64,000 nucleotides of DNA from assembly GCA_015686845.1 (NCBI GenBank), contig JADPRS010000013.1, forward strand, positions 1 to 64,000, written 5' to 3'. The position numbers and the translations under genes were made by a program. Below the pieces are notes generated by a model that was not told where the DNA came from, did no database searches, and worked only from the letters and a program-made list of their open reading frames with translations. Below are positions 6,690 through 16,607 of this stretch, piece by piece. Numbering within the stretch: position 1 is the first letter of the stretch; each line of letters opens with the position of its first letter. The DNA comes from Lutibacter sp. B2. GTDB taxonomy: Bacteria; Bacillota; Clostridia; Peptostreptococcales; Thermotaleaceae.

Positions 6690-9600
6690 TTATTTAACAA
6701 GATTAAATACTTCTATTTCATCTTCTTTCATATTCTCATTCATCACATCTACTACTGCTTTTGCGGTATCCAGAGAAGTAAATACACCTACGCTAGATTC
6801 TATTGCTGTTCTCCTAATTCTAAACCCATCTCTTTTAGAATCATTTCCTTTCGTCGGTGTATTGATTATAAAGTCAATCATTCCGCTTCTAATAATATCT
6901 AAAATATTTGGAACGCCTTCACTAATTTTCTTAACTTCTGATACGTCAATGCCTTCTTCTTTTAATAGATCTGCTGTTCCTTTCGTTGCCATAAACCTAT
7001 ATCCCAATTTAGCAAATCCTTTTGCTACACTTAGGAATTCCTCTTTATCTTGCTTATTAATTGTGGCTAATATTGTTCCATTCTTTTTTGTGAAATTTTT
7101 CCCAGATGCTATAAAACCTTTGTATAAAGCTTCTTTAAAGTTTCTTCCTACCCCTAACACTTCTCCAGTAGATCTCATCTCAGGTCCTAGACTCACTTCT
7201 ACCTGTGGTAGCTTTTCTGTTGAAAATACAGGTACTTTAACGGAAACTAATTCTGGTTCTTTGTAGATGCCTATACCATATCCTAAATCTTTCAGTTTTT
7301 CTCCTAGCATAGTTCTTGTGGCTAACTCTACAATAGGCACTTTGCTAACCTTACTTATATAAGGAACAGTACGACTCGAACGAGGATTTACTTCGATTAT
7401 ATATAGTTCATTTTTAAACTCTATAAACTGAATATTAACCATGCCTATGATGTTTAACTTGATTGCAATTTTCTTTGTATACGCTAGAATCTGTTCTTTC
7501 ATTTTATCTGAAATATTTTGACTAGGATATATGGTTATACTATCTCCAGAGTGAACGCCTGCTCTTTCTAGATGCTCCATAATACCTGGTATTAAAATCT
7601 CTTCTCCATCACAAATTGCATCTACTTCTATTTCTCTTCCTATTAAATATCGATCTATCAGTATAGGATTTTTCTTATCCCTTTCAAATGCATGACTAAG
7701 ATAGTGCGTTAATTCTCTTTCATCATTTGTAATTTCCATTCCTTGACCTCCAAGTACATAGGAAGGTCTAACGAGTACTGGGTATCCTAATTTTTCAGCT
7801 TCTTTTAATCCTTCTTGAAGATTCCATACTGCTTTTCCTTTAGGTCTCTTAATATCTAGTTCTTCTAAAAGTGCTTCAAATTTTTCTCTATCTTCTGCTG
7901 CATCTATATTTTCAGCAGCTGTACCTAAGATAGGAATATCCATATTTCTTAAGAAGTCTGCAAGTTTTATTGCTGTTTGACCTCCGAATTGAAGGATTAC
8001 GCCATCTGGATTTTCTTTTTCAATTATATTTAATACGTCTTCTTCTGTCAGCGGTTCAAAATATAGTTTGTCAGACATATCAAAATCCGTACTTACCGTT
8101 TCAGGATTATTGTTTACGATAATTGTTTCAATTCCTAATTTTCTAAGTGCCATTACACTATGTACTGAACAATAATCAAATTCAATACCTTGCCCTATTC
8201 TAATAGGACCTGATCCTATTACTATGATTTTCTTTTTATCACTTACTTCTACTTCATCAAATTCATCATAGGTTGAGTAGTAGTATGGGGATACTGCTTC
8301 AAATTCTCCTGCACATGTATCTACCATTTTATAAACTGGTTTAATTTTCCACATATTTCTCATTTCATATATTTGATTTGGATTTGTTCCTAGTAAATCT
8401 GCAATTCCTTTATCAGAAAATCCTTTTTTCTTTAATATTTTCAGCCATTCTTTTGTTACATCTTCCATACTAGATTGTCTTAGCTTTTCTTCTTCGTCTA
8501 CAATCCATTTAATTTTATTTATAAAGAACCTGTCTACACCTGTAATTTCAGATACTTTTTCTACACGATAGCCTTTTCTTAGCATTTCAGCTAAATCAAA
8601 TATTCTTTCGTCATCTGGCACTTGAACTCTTTTCTTCAACTCTTTTAAGTTTCTTTGAGAAGATGGTTCATGTACTAATGAATATTTACCTATTTCTAAT
8701 GAACGAATTCCTTTTAACAATGCGGACTCAAAATTATTTCCGATTGCCATAACTTCTCCAGTTGCCATCATTTTCGTTCCTAATACTCTATTTGCTCCAT
8801 AAAACTTATCAAAAGGCCATTTAGGAATTTTTACAACTACGTAGTCAAGACTTGGTTCAAAACACGCATATGTCTTTTTTGTAACTGCATTTTTTATTTC
8901 ATCCAATCCATATCCTAAGGCAATTTTAGTTGCAACCTTTGCAATTGGATACCCTGTAGCCTTTGATGCTAGGGCTGATGAACGACTTACCCTTGGATTT
9001 ATTTCTATAATGGCATATTCAGCACTATCAGGGTGTAGTGCTAATTGTACGTTACATCCACCTTCTATTCCTACAGCATTTATGATATCTATGGAAGCAC
9101 TACGTAACATTTGATATTCTTTATCAGAAAGAGTCTGACTAGGGGCTACTACAATACTGTCTCCAGTATGAATTCCAACGGGGTCTATATTTTCCATATT
9201 ACATACAGTTATACAATTACCATAACTATCTCTTATTACTTCGTATTCTATCTCTTTCCAACCTTTTATACTCTTTTCTAATAATACTTGCCCAACACGG
9301 CTTAATTGAAGTCCTTTTTCTAGTGTTTCCTTTAATTCTTCTTCATCATCTACAATTCCACCACCGGCTCCGCCTAATGTATAAGCAGGTCTTACAACCA
9401 CTGGATATCCTATTTGTATAGCAAACTTTAAGCCTTCTTCTATAGTTGTTACGATTTCACTTTCAATCACTGGCTGATTGATTTCTTTCATCAGGTCTCT
9501 AAAAGTTTCTCTATCTTCCCCTTTTTTGATGGCTTCTATAGATGTTCCTATCACCTTTACATCATATTTATCTAGTATGCCATGATCTTGAAGTTCAACT

Positions 9601-9896
9601 GCCAAATTTAGTCCTGTTTGTCCGCCCATTCCTGCAAGTACGCTATCTGGTCTTTCTTTTTTTATGATCTTTTCTATAAATTCTATTGTTAGAGGTTCAA
9701 TATATACTTTATCTGCAATTTCACTATCGGTCATAATCGTTGCAGGATTACTATTTACAAGAACTACCTCTACCCCTTCTTCTTTTAAAGCTTGACAAGC
9801 TTGCGTACCTGAATAATCAAATTCAGCTGCTTGTCCTATTACGATTGGTCCTGAACCTATCACTAATACTTTTTTTATATTTTTATTAATTGGCAT
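6690..9896 (-). CDS. carB: carbamoyl-phosphate synthase large subunit
   Basis: 1068 residues, full length. It joins bicarbonate, two ATP and ammonia (from CarA) into carbamoyl phosphate for pyrimidine and arginine synthesis. The two homologous halves are visible: [20 protein letters not shown] at the start and [20 protein letters not shown] near residue 557, each beginning an ATP-grasp synthetase unit. [13 protein letters not shown] and [13 protein letters not shown] are the ATP-binding loops. The last about 130 residues are the MGS-like allosteric domain. ATG 9896 follows GAGGAGGAAAGAAT. It is the last gene of the pyr operon, 25 bases after carA. Confidence 0.98.
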   Translation of the reverse strand: MPINKNIKKVLVIGSGPIVIGQAAEFDYSGTQACQALKEEGVEVVLVNSNPATIMTDSEIADKVYIEPLTIEFIEKIIKKERPDSVLAGMGGQTGLNLAVELQDHGILDKYDVKVIGTSIEAIKKGEDRETFRDLMKEINQPVIESEIVTTIEEGLKFAIQIGYPVVVRPAYTLGGAGGGIVDDEEELKETLEKGLQLSRVGQVLLEKSIKGWKEIEYEVIRDSYGNCITVCNMENIDPVGIHTGDSIVVAPSQTLSDKEYQMLRSASIDIINAVGIEGGCNVQLALHPDSAEYAIIEINPRVSRSSALASKATGYPIAKVATKIALGYGLDEIKNAVTKKTYACFEPSLDYVVVKIPKWPFDKFYGANRVLGTKMMATGEVMAIGNNFESALLKGIRSLEIGKYSLVHEPSSQRNLKELKKRVQVPDDERIFDLAEMLRKGYRVEKVSEITGVDRFFINKIKWIVDEEEKLRQSSMEDVTKEWLKILKKKGFSDKGIADLLGTNPNQIYEMRNMWKIKPVYKMVDTCAGEFEAVSPYYYSTYDEFDEVEVSDKKKIIVIGSGPIRIGQGIEFDYCSVHSVMALRKLGIETIIVNNNPETVSTDFDMSDKLYFEPLTEEDVLNIIEKENPDGVILQFGGQTAIKLADFLRNMDIPILGTAAENIDAAEDREKFEALLEELDIKRPKGKAVWNLQEGLKEAEKLGYPVLVRPSYVLGGQGMEITNDERELTHYLSHAFERDKKNPILIDRYLIGREIEVDAICDGEEILIPGIMEHLERAGVHSGDSITIYPSQNISDKMKEQILAYTKKIAIKLNIIGMVNIQFIEFKNELYIIEVNPRSSRTVPYISKVSKVPIVELATRTMLGEKLKDLGYGIGIYKEPELVSVKVPVFSTEKLPQVEVSLGPEMRSTGEVLGVGRNFKEALYKGFIASGKNFTKKNGTILATINKQDKEEFLSVAKGFAKLGYRFMATKGTADLLKEEGIDVSEVKKISEGVPNILDIIRSGMIDFIINTPTKGNDSKRDGFRIRRTAIESSVGVFTSLDTAKAVVDVMNENMKEDEIEVFNLVK

Positions 9897-9921
9897 ATTC
9901 TTTCCTCCTCAAGTTTAGTTA

Positions 9922-10965
9922 TTATATTTGCATGAACTTATCGAATAAATAGTCCATGTCTCTTGGTCCAGGACAAGCTTCTGGGTGAAATTGTACACTG
10001 AATATAGGTAAAGTTTTATGTCTCATTCCTTCTATGGTTTCATCATTTAAACTTGTATGTGTTACGACCATATCTTTCGGTAATTCATTTACTACGTACC
10101 CATGATTTTGTGAACTGATATATATCTTATTTTCTTCTAAATCTTTGACTGGATGGTTACATCCTCTATGACCAAATTTTAGTTTTTCTGTAGTTCCCCC
10201 TAATGTTAATGCCAACAATTGATGACCTAAGCAAATTCCGATGATAGGCTTTTTCCCAACCAATTCCTTTATTGTATCAATTACTTCTGATAAATCCTCT
10301 GGATCTCCAGGGCCGTTTGATAAAAATATTGCATCTGGATTTACTTTTAGGATTTCTTCTGCCTTTGTATAGGCTGGAAATACGGTTAATTTACAATTTC
10401 TTCTCTTAAATGAACGTATTATGTTTTCTTTTATTCCAAAATCCATAATAGCTATATGTTTTCCAGTTCCTTCTACCGTATATACCTCTTTTGTAGTAAC
10501 TTCTCTTACAGCACTTCTATTATCAAAGGCTTTAAATTTTTGTTTGATTTGACTTTGAGTTAATTCTCTTAGGGTAATAATTCCCTTCATGGTTCCACTA
10601 TTTCTTAAAATCTTTGTAAGTGCTCTTGTATCAATTCCTTCTAATCCTAGTATTCTATTCTGTTTTAAATAAGCCTCTAGTTCCATTTCACATCTATAGT
10701 TATTTGGATGATTTGACTTTTCTCTTACTATAAAACCCCTTACCTTAGGTCCATTTGACTCCATATCTTCAAGATTTATTCCGTAGTTTCCGATCAGTGG
10801 ATATGTCATTGTTACGATTTGTCCATAATAAGATGGGTCTGTTAATACTTCCTCATACCCGGTCATTCCTGTATTAAAAACTACTTCTCCAACACTTTCT
10901 TTCATGTGTCCAAACGCGTTTCCTTCAAAGATCATTCCATTTTCTAAGATTAAATGTGCTTTCAT
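9922..10965 (-). CDS. carA: carbamoyl-phosphate synthase small (glutaminase) subunit
   Basis: About 347 residues. The N-terminal CarA domain (NTGMTGYEEVLTDPSY) precedes a class I glutamine amidotransferase domain with the nucleophile Cys in IGICLGHQLLAL and the His/Glu pair in VQFHPEACPGP. It releases ammonia from glutamine and channels it to CarB. The ATG at 10965 is chosen because AAGGAAG sits about nine bases upstream; in-frame ATGs nearer the ribosome site are less well spaced. It is preceded by pyrD and followed by carB. Confidence 0.97.
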   Translation of the reverse strand: MKAHLILENGMIFEGNAFGHMKESVGEVVFNTGMTGYEEVLTDPSYYGQIVTMTYPLIGNYGINLEDMESNGPKVRGFIVREKSNHPNNYRCEMELEAYLKQNRILGLEGIDTRALTKILRNSGTMKGIITLRELTQSQIKQKFKAFDNRSAVREVTTKEVYTVEGTGKHIAIMDFGIKENIIRSFKRRNCKLTVFPAYTKAEEILKVNPDAIFLSNGPGDPEDLSEVIDTIKELVGKKPIIGICLGHQLLALTLGGTTEKLKFGHRGCNHPVKDLEENKIYISSQNHGYVVNELPKDMVVTHTSLNDETIEGMRHKTLPIFSVQFHPEACPGPRDMDYLFDKFMQI

Positions 10966-11015
10966 AAATATCATCTTCCTTTCTGATCTCACTGAACCAA
11001 TTTAAAGTTTAAATT

Positions 11016-11918
11016 CTAAATAATTCCTCTTATCTCCGATAGATCTTTTATTCCTTCTTTATCCATATATGATTTTATACCTTCTAAAATCTCTATTCCT
11101 GCTGAAGGATTCATAAAATTCGCCGTCCCAATTTGAATGCATGTAGCTCCTGCCATTATAAACTCGATTGCATCTTTCCATGTGGTTATTCCACCCATGC
11201 CCATTACAGGTATGGATACATTTTTACTTACCTCATGAACCATTCTTAGTGCTATAGGTTTTATAGCTGGACCTGAAAGCCCTGCATAGGTATTTTCAAA
11301 TACATTTTTTCTATTGTTTATATCTATTGCCATTGCCTTGAATGTATTGACTAAAGATACGCCGTCTGCTCCTTCTTCTTCGCAAACCTGTGCGATTCTT
11401 ACAATATCTTCAGCATTTGGAGAAAGCTTTACTACAAGGGGAAGAGATGTAATATTTCTAATAACTCTTACGATATTTCTTGCACTTTCTTCCTTAATCC
11501 CGAAGGCCATTCCGCCCGCTTTTACATTTGGACAAGATATATTTAGCTCGATCATATCTACATCTTCTTTAGATATTAAATTTACTGCATCTACATACTC
11601 CTGAAGTGTTGCCCCTCCCACATTTACAATGGTCGTTACATCTAATTTTTTTAGATTTTCAAGTTCATTCTTTATAAATCCTTCTATACCTGGATTTTCA
11701 AGACCCACACTATTCATTATTCCAGATGGTGTCTCCCATATTCTTATTCCGTTATTCCCATCTCTTTTTTTAATTGTAAGTCCCTTTGTAGAGATACCAC
11801 CTAATTTTTCAATATCATAAATCTCTCCATACTCTCTTCCGAATCCAAAGGTTCCAGATGCCATTACGATTGGGTTTTTAAATTCTGCTGATGCAATTTT
11901 AACCTTTAAATTAGGCAT
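11016..11918 (-). CDS. pyrD: dihydroorotate dehydrogenase B, catalytic subunit
   Basis: About 300 residues, class 1B. FMN-binding TIM barrel with [23 protein letters not shown], the catalytic-loop NISCPN(V) with its Cys base, [10 protein letters not shown] and [19 protein letters not shown]. It oxidises dihydroorotate to orotate, passing electrons through PyrK to NAD+. The start at 11918 overlaps the pyrK stop and has GGGGAGG at proper spacing. The pyrK partner next door confirms the B type. Confidence 0.96.
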   Translation of the reverse strand: MPNLKVKIASAEFKNPIVMASGTFGFGREYGEIYDIEKLGGISTKGLTIKKRDGNNGIRIWETPSGIMNSVGLENPGIEGFIKNELENLKKLDVTTIVNVGGATLQEYVDAVNLISKEDVDMIELNISCPNVKAGGMAFGIKEESARNIVRVIRNITSLPLVVKLSPNAEDIVRIAQVCEEEGADGVSLVNTFKAMAIDINNRKNVFENTYAGLSGPAIKPIALRMVHEVSKNVSIPVMGMGGITTWKDAIEFIMAGATCIQIGTANFMNPSAGIEILEGIKSYMDKEGIKDLSEIRGII

Positions 11919-12615
11919 AATACACATCCTCCCCTAAAAAAACTGGTCCGTCTTTACAAGTCTTTTTATTTCCACTTTGTGTTTTGCATGTACATACAAG
12001 ACAAGCGCCTACTCCACATGCCATTCTTTTTTCTATTGAAACATATACTTTTGTATTACTTCCTTTAGCCATGTTAACTACACTCTCCATCATGACTTCC
12101 GGTCCACAGGTAAATATATAATCATATTTGTCTACATCTAAATCATCTGTTACTTTTCCATTGATATTTATAAAAAGTTCATCTGCATATTCTTCATATT
12201 CCTCAGTTAAAATAGCTTCATCTCTAAATCCCATGTATACATCTAGTTTTTCTACACTTTCCATCTGTTTAAGTTTTTTTGCTGCTAAGTATAATGGTGC
12301 TACGCCCATTCCGCCTCCTACTAATGCAACTTTACCTGTTACTTTTGGAAATCCATTCCCATAAGGCCCTTCTAACTTAACATCATCTGAAGTCTTTAGA
12401 TTACTTAAAATTTCAGTTCCTTCTCCAACCACTCTATATAAAAAAGTAATACTTTCTTCCTCTATGTTATGAATGCTTATGGGCCTTGATAGAACAGGAT
12501 AGTTTTCCCATGCTCTTACCATATAAAACTGTCCCATTTCACCTTTGAAGCTACCTTCTATCTTTAAAAGATGCATATCTTGACCTAAATATTCATTTGA
12601 AATTACGTTCGCCAT
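11911..12615 (-). CDS. pyrK: dihydroorotate dehydrogenase electron-transfer subunit
   Basis: 234 residues: a FAD-binding ferredoxin-reductase-like barrel (SRPISIHN for flavin), a NAD-binding segment ([17 protein letters not shown]), and a C-terminal [2Fe-2S] cluster with cysteines in [14 protein letters not shown] plus a later KTCKDGPVF. It shuttles electrons from PyrD to NAD+. The ribosome site is AGGAGGACACA. Its 3' end overlaps the pyrD start by eight bases, indicating translational coupling. Confidence 0.96.
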   Translation of the reverse strand: MANVISNEYLGQDMHLLKIEGSFKGEMGQFYMVRAWENYPVLSRPISIHNIEEESITFLYRVVGEGTEILSNLKTSDDVKLEGPYGNGFPKVTGKVALVGGGMGVAPLYLAAKKLKQMESVEKLDVYMGFRDEAILTEEYEEYADELFININGKVTDDLDVDKYDYIFTCGPEVMMESVVNMAKGSNTKVYVSIEKRMACGVGACLVCTCKTQSGNKKTCKDGPVFLGEDVYYA

Positions 12616-12626
12616 TGTGTCCTCCT

Positions 12627-13784
12627 TTATTGATCCTTATGAAGTATTTTTCCATTTTTAATCGTTAGTTTTACTTTTCCTTTTACTAATTCTTCATCAA
12701 AAGGATTATTTTTCCCCTTAGATATAAATTTTTTAGTTTCTATTTTGTATTCTTCCTGTAAATCTACTAATACTAAATTTGCTTCATACCCTTCTTGAAT
12801 AAGTCCTTCATTTAAATTTAATATCTGAGCTGGATTATAAGACATGAGCTGGCTTAATTTATTTAAAGATATATTATTTTCTTCAAATACTTTATACACC
12901 ATGGAAAATGCTGCTTCTATAAGGGATATGCCCGGAGAACCATTCTCTTTATCCTCTTTCGTATGAGGTGCATGATCTGTTCCTATAACATCTATATACC
13001 CTTCTTTTATTCCTTCTATCAAAGCACTTACATCTTCTTTTTTTCTAAAACTTGGATTTACCTTATACTCTATATCACTTTTGAATATATGATGAGGCGT
13101 AACTTCGCATGTAAACTTTAGTCCTTTATTCTTCGCTTCTTTTATTCTTTCTACTGTTTTCTTAAGACTAATATGGCATATATGCAGATTTCCACCTACT
13201 TCTTCGAGTAAGCTTAAATCTCTATCTACGATTTTAAACTCTGGTTGGCAATGTGTAAGTACCTTAAAATCTAAGTCTTTGGAAAACGCTAGTGCTTTTT
13301 TCATAATATCTTCATCAAATATAGTCTTCCCATCATCAGAAAATAATTTAGTATAACTTAACATTTCATCTATATTTACGATTTCTTTTCCTTCTAGGTT
13401 TTTAGTTACAGCACAAATTTGTATAATATTACATAAGTCTAATTCTTTCGCTTTATTTAATACATACTCTATGGTCTCTTTATTGTCGCATACTGGATCT
13501 GTATTTGCCATGGCACAAAGTGTCGTATATCCTCCCTTTAATGCCGCCTTTTGTCCAGTTTCTAAATCTTCTTTCTGTGTATACCCAGGGTCTCTTAGAT
13601 GGGTATGCATGTCTATGAAAGATGGAAGTAGGGTAAACCCTTTACCATCTATTATTTTTGTATTTTCATCTATGTTCTCTATATTTTTTATGCTGTAAAT
13701 TTTTCCGTCTTTTATTAAAACATCACCGCATATATTTTTTTTAGCATCTACTATATTTACATTTTTAATTAAAATATTTTTCAT
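12627..13784 (-). CDS. pyrC: dihydroorotase
   Basis: 385 residues, amidohydrolase superfamily, class I dihydroorotase. Metal ligands are in DMHTHLRDPG (about residue 58), a later HCQPE/ICHIS pair of histidines, and GTDHAPHTKEDK with the catalytic Asp. It cyclises carbamoyl aspartate to dihydroorotate. The start directly abuts the pyrB stop and uses GGGGGTAAAATAA upstream. Confidence 0.96.
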   Translation of the reverse strand: MKNILIKNVNIVDAKKNICGDVLIKDGKIYSIKNIENIDENTKIIDGKGFTLLPSFIDMHTHLRDPGYTQKEDLETGQKAALKGGYTTLCAMANTDPVCDNKETIEYVLNKAKELDLCNIIQICAVTKNLEGKEIVNIDEMLSYTKLFSDDGKTIFDEDIMKKALAFSKDLDFKVLTHCQPEFKIVDRDLSLLEEVGGNLHICHISLKKTVERIKEAKNKGLKFTCEVTPHHIFKSDIEYKVNPSFRKKEDVSALIEGIKEGYIDVIGTDHAPHTKEDKENGSPGISLIEAAFSMVYKVFEENNISLNKLSQLMSYNPAQILNLNEGLIQEGYEANLVLVDLQEEYKIETKKFISKGKNNPFDEELVKGKVKLTIKNGKILHKDQ

Positions 13785-14699
13785 TTATTTTACCCCCAAA
13801 AGTTTTGCTATAAGTGCCATTCTCACAAACATTCCTAGTTTTGCTTGTTTGAAATAAACAGCTCTTTCATTATTATCTACTTCTCGAGCGATCTCATTCA
13901 CTCTTGGTAATGGGTGCATAATAATCATATCTTTTTTTGCAGTTTTTAATTTATCTGTTGTAAGAATGTACTGATTCTTTAGTCTTAAATACTCTTCTTC
14001 ATCAGAAAATCTTTCTTTCTGAACGCGCGTCATATAAAGAATGTCTAAATCATCCATTACATCTTCTAATTGTTCCGTTTCATAATAACTGTCTTCTTTT
14101 AATTCTTCTTTTATATAATCTGGAATTTTCAATTCTGGTGGGGATATAAAAACAAATTTTATATCTTCATATCTTGATAATGCTTTTACTAATGAATGTA
14201 CCGTTCTTCCGAATTTTAAATCTCCACAAAGACCGATTACATGATTAGAAAGCTTTTTCTTAAAAGATTTGATTGTAAGCAAATCTGTAAGTGTTTGAGT
14301 TGGATGTTGATTTGATCCATCTCCAGCATTGATCACTGGAACATCAGAATATTTTGAGGCGTGTTTAGGTATATCTTTCTCTGGATGTCTCATAACAACT
14401 ATATCTGCATAGCATCCTACTGTTCTTATGGTATCTTCAATACTTTCTCCCTTTGCTGTAGAAGATGCATTTGGATCTGAAAATCCTATCACTTGTCCAC
14501 CAAGTCTAAACATTGCTGCTTCAAAACTAAATCTAGTTCTTGTTGATGGTTCATAAAATAAGGTTGCCAATAATTTACCTTTACAGATATCTAAAAATTT
14601 ATTTTGATTTTCCATTATTTCTTCTGCTAATGAAAAAATTTCGTCTACTTCTTTTAGTGATAAATCACTCGGTTCAAATAAGTGTCTTCCTTTTAACAT
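13785..14699 (-). CDS. pyrB: aspartate carbamoyltransferase catalytic subunit
   Basis: 304 residues. Carbamoyl-phosphate loop [13 protein letters not shown] (residues about 49-61), ASSTAKGES loop, [10 protein letters not shown], and the aspartate-domain loop [10 protein letters not shown]. It condenses carbamoyl phosphate with aspartate, the committed pyrimidine step. No pyrI regulatory chain is visible in the window. First gene of the operon; its ribosome site AAAGGAG lies in a PyrR-type stem-loop, so translation as well as transcription may respond to uridine nucleotides. Confidence 0.97.
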   Translation of the reverse strand: MLKGRHLFEPSDLSLKEVDEIFSLAEEIMENQNKFLDICKGKLLATLFYEPSTRTRFSFEAAMFRLGGQVIGFSDPNASSTAKGESIEDTIRTVGCYADIVVMRHPEKDIPKHASKYSDVPVINAGDGSNQHPTQTLTDLLTIKSFKKKLSNHVIGLCGDLKFGRTVHSLVKALSRYEDIKFVFISPPELKIPDYIKEELKEDSYYETEQLEDVMDDLDILYMTRVQKERFSDEEEYLRLKNQYILTTDKLKTAKKDMIIMHPLPRVNEIAREVDNNERAVYFKQAKLGMFVRMALIAKLLGVK

Positions 14700-14709
14700 A
14701 TGCTCATCT

Positions 14710-14740
14710 CCTTTTTAGCCTCTCTGTGCTATATTAAAGG
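14710..14740 (-). promoter_or_regulatory. second PyrR-type binding loop, over the pyrB ribosome site
   Basis: Minus-strand RNA CCUUUAA-UAUAGCACAGAGAGGCUA-AAAAGG: lower stem CCUUU/AAAGG, upper stem UAGC/GGCUA, and the conserved CNGAGAGGCU-like loop. The 3' arm contains the Shine-Dalgarno sequence AAAGGAG just before the pyrB ATG, so protein binding here would block initiation rather than termination. Confidence 0.65.
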
Positions 14741-14756
14741 TATTTATTTTATATAT

Positions 14757-14790
14757 AAAAAAGCCTTTCCCACTAGAGATGAGAAAGGCT
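14757..14790 (-). terminator. leader attenuator terminator of the pyr operon
   Basis: Minus strand: AGCCTTTC paired with GAAAGGCT-type arms (AGCCTTTCTCAT...GGGAAAGGCT) followed by six T, between the upstream PyrR loop and pyrB. This is the usual place for the uridine-responsive terminator. Confidence 0.8.
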
Positions 14791-14856
14791 GCGTAAGCAA
14801 AATTATCGTGATATTTTTATAGCGCTATTGTATAAATACATAGCCATATCACATTA

Positions 14857-14885
14857 CCTTTCTAGTCTCTCGTACTAGATTAAAG
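14857..14885 (-). promoter_or_regulatory. PyrR-binding anti-antiterminator loop
   Basis: Minus-strand RNA CUUUAA-UCUAGU-ACGAGAGA-CUAGA-AAGG has the PyrR recognition layout: a purine-flanked lower stem, internal bulge, and GAGAG loop. When PyrR with UMP stabilises this stem, the downstream terminator can form. The pyrR gene itself is outside the window. Confidence 0.75.
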
Positions 14886-14901
14886 ATATCTGTTGTTATT
14901 T

Positions 14902-14930
14902 AGGATATATCATTATTTATATATTGTCAA
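14902..14930 (-). promoter_or_regulatory. putative pyr operon promoter
   Basis: TTGACA at 14930-14925 (perfect -35) and TATCCT at 14907-14902 with 17 bases between, just downstream of the S41 protease stop and before the attenuator leader. Confidence 0.55.
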
Positions 14931-14947
14931 TAGAAATTATGTAGATA

Positions 14948-16114
14948 CTATTTTCCTTCTAATACTTCTATCGCTTTTTCTAATTGCATATCCCTTAATT
15001 CTTTTTCATCCTGTTCAATCACAACATCTGGTGTAATCCCTATACCATTTATCTTTTGTCCATTTGATGATAAATATTCAGCTATCGTAAGTTTTATTCC
15101 TCCACCATCTTGCGTTGTTAGAAGTTCTTGAACCGTTCCCTTACCATATGTTCTTGTTCCTACTATTATGCCTGATTTCGTATCTTGAATGGCACTTGCA
15201 ACAATCTCTGATGCACTTGCACTCAACCTATTCACAAGCACTACTACGGGTATACCAAGTTTTTCTTTTGTACCCATATAAGTCTTTCTTTTTTCATTTT
15301 TACGCTCTATATGCACAATAGGTTCTTTTGATACAAATTCATCTGCTATGGCTACCGCTTCTGTCAATGAACCCCCTAGATTATTTCTTAAATCTAGTAT
15401 GATTCCTGACATATTCTTTGTTGTTAAACCCTTTAAAGCTATATCTATATTTTTACTGGCCTTTCCATTAAATGTAGTCAATTTAATATATCCAATTTTA
15501 TCTTTTAACAGTTCATAACGAACAGGATTTACTTCAATTTTGTCTCGTACTATATTAAAATACATAATTTCATCATGACCTTTTCTTTCTACTCCAATTT
15601 CAACGGTTGTTCCCATCTCTCCTAATATGGAATCTACTGCTGCTCTTAAATTAGTATTCGTTACCGCCTTCTTATCAATGTAACGAATTACATCCCCTAT
15701 TTGAAGACCTGCTTTTTCGCTAGGTGCGCCCTTTTCAACTTCATTTATTGTTATTTTATTATCTTTCATACTCACTACAACACCAATTCCTACAAATTCA
15801 CCGCTACTATCTCTCATAAGTTCTTCAAACTCACTAGGCGTAAAATAATTACTATGCATATCTGTTGCTTCAAATATTCCTTTATATGCACCTTCTATTA
15901 GCTTTTGTTCTGTTACTTCTCCTTTATAATGATCTTCTATATATAGAATCATCTGTTTTAGATAGGTTAATTTTTCGTCTAGATTATTATCTCTCATGTC
16001 TGATTCTACTGCATATGAAGATCCTACAAATATAGAATTTGCTATCAATATTGTACAAAATAATAGAAAACATCTTTTTCTAACCATATGCCACATGCTA
16101 TAAGCCTTATTCAT
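14948..16114 (-). CDS. S41-family carboxyl-terminal processing protease
   Basis: About 388 residues. A positively charged stretch and hydrophobic helix near the N-terminus (RKRCFLLFCTILIANSIFVGSS) act as a signal sequence or anchor, so the enzyme works outside the membrane. A PDZ domain follows (VGIGVVVSMKDNKITI to GTTVEIGVER), then the tail-specific protease core with the Ser nucleophile in RLSASASEIVASAI and the Lys general base in GTRTYGKGTVQ. It trims C-termini of exported proteins. ATG 16114 is preferred because AGGAAGG lies upstream; the frame opens slightly earlier. It is monocistronic or follows the DUF4870 gene. Confidence 0.92.
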   Translation of the reverse strand: MNKAYSMWHMVRKRCFLLFCTILIANSIFVGSSYAVESDMRDNNLDEKLTYLKQMILYIEDHYKGEVTEQKLIEGAYKGIFEATDMHSNYFTPSEFEELMRDSSGEFVGIGVVVSMKDNKITINEVEKGAPSEKAGLQIGDVIRYIDKKAVTNTNLRAAVDSILGEMGTTVEIGVERKGHDEIMYFNIVRDKIEVNPVRYELLKDKIGYIKLTTFNGKASKNIDIALKGLTTKNMSGIILDLRNNLGGSLTEAVAIADEFVSKEPIVHIERKNEKRKTYMGTKEKLGIPVVVLVNRLSASASEIVASAIQDTKSGIIVGTRTYGKGTVQELLTTQDGGGIKLTIAEYLSSNGQKINGIGITPDVVIEQDEKELRDMQLEKAIEVLEGK

Positions 16115-16168
16115 AAAAAACGATTCCTTCCTCATTCTATATTTATTTCGTTAATAGTGTACTATCTT

Positions 16169-16498
16169 TTACAGTTTCTTCCTTGCAAAACTACCAGTAA
16201 TGGGATAAGAATAATCAATTCCATCACATATTTTTACAACAGCCATTATTGGAAAAATCAACGACACAATCCCTAATACAATCAACAATGGTATTCCTAT
16301 TAGTACAAAACTTAGAATGAAGAAAACAACCCCTAATATACTAGCGCCTATTTGAAATACTAAAGCCTCTTTTGCTTGTTCTTTAACAAATAAATCTTGC
16401 GCTAACAACATAACGATCAAGGGTGCAACTATAGGAAAACCTGCCATCCATCCTAAATGTGCTACACCACACAATAATTTTTGTTCCGTTGTAAACAT
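16169..16498 (-). CDS. DUF4870-family small membrane protein
   Basis: 109 residues with three or four hydrophobic helices (GWMAGFPIVAPLIVMLL, ALVFQIGASILGVVFFILSFVLIGIPLLIVLG, LIFPIMAVVKI). The short cytoplasmic loop with Lys-Glu-Gln-Ala-Lys-Glu-Ala between the first helices is typical of DUF4870 (Tic20-like) proteins, whose function is unknown. It lies 55 bases upstream of the S41 protease start and may be co-transcribed. Confidence 0.7.
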   Translation of the reverse strand: MFTTEQKLLCGVAHLGWMAGFPIVAPLIVMLLAQDLFVKEQAKEALVFQIGASILGVVFFILSFVLIGIPLLIVLGIVSLIFPIMAVVKICDGIDYSYPITGSFARKKL

Positions 16499-16573
16499 TA
16501 TACCCTCTCCTTATTATTTCTATCTCACTTCATTATAACATAGTCCATATGAATGGTTAATAATAATAGAAAA

Positions 16574-16607
16574 AGATATAGCCGAGACAAACGTCTCGGC
16601 TATATCT
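16574..16607 (-). terminator. terminator of the ornithine-degradation operon
   Basis: Minus strand: long inverted repeat AGATATAGCCGAGAC/GTCTCGGCTATATCT followed by TTTTTC. The repeat begins immediately at the stop of the GlmL-like gene. Confidence 0.85.
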
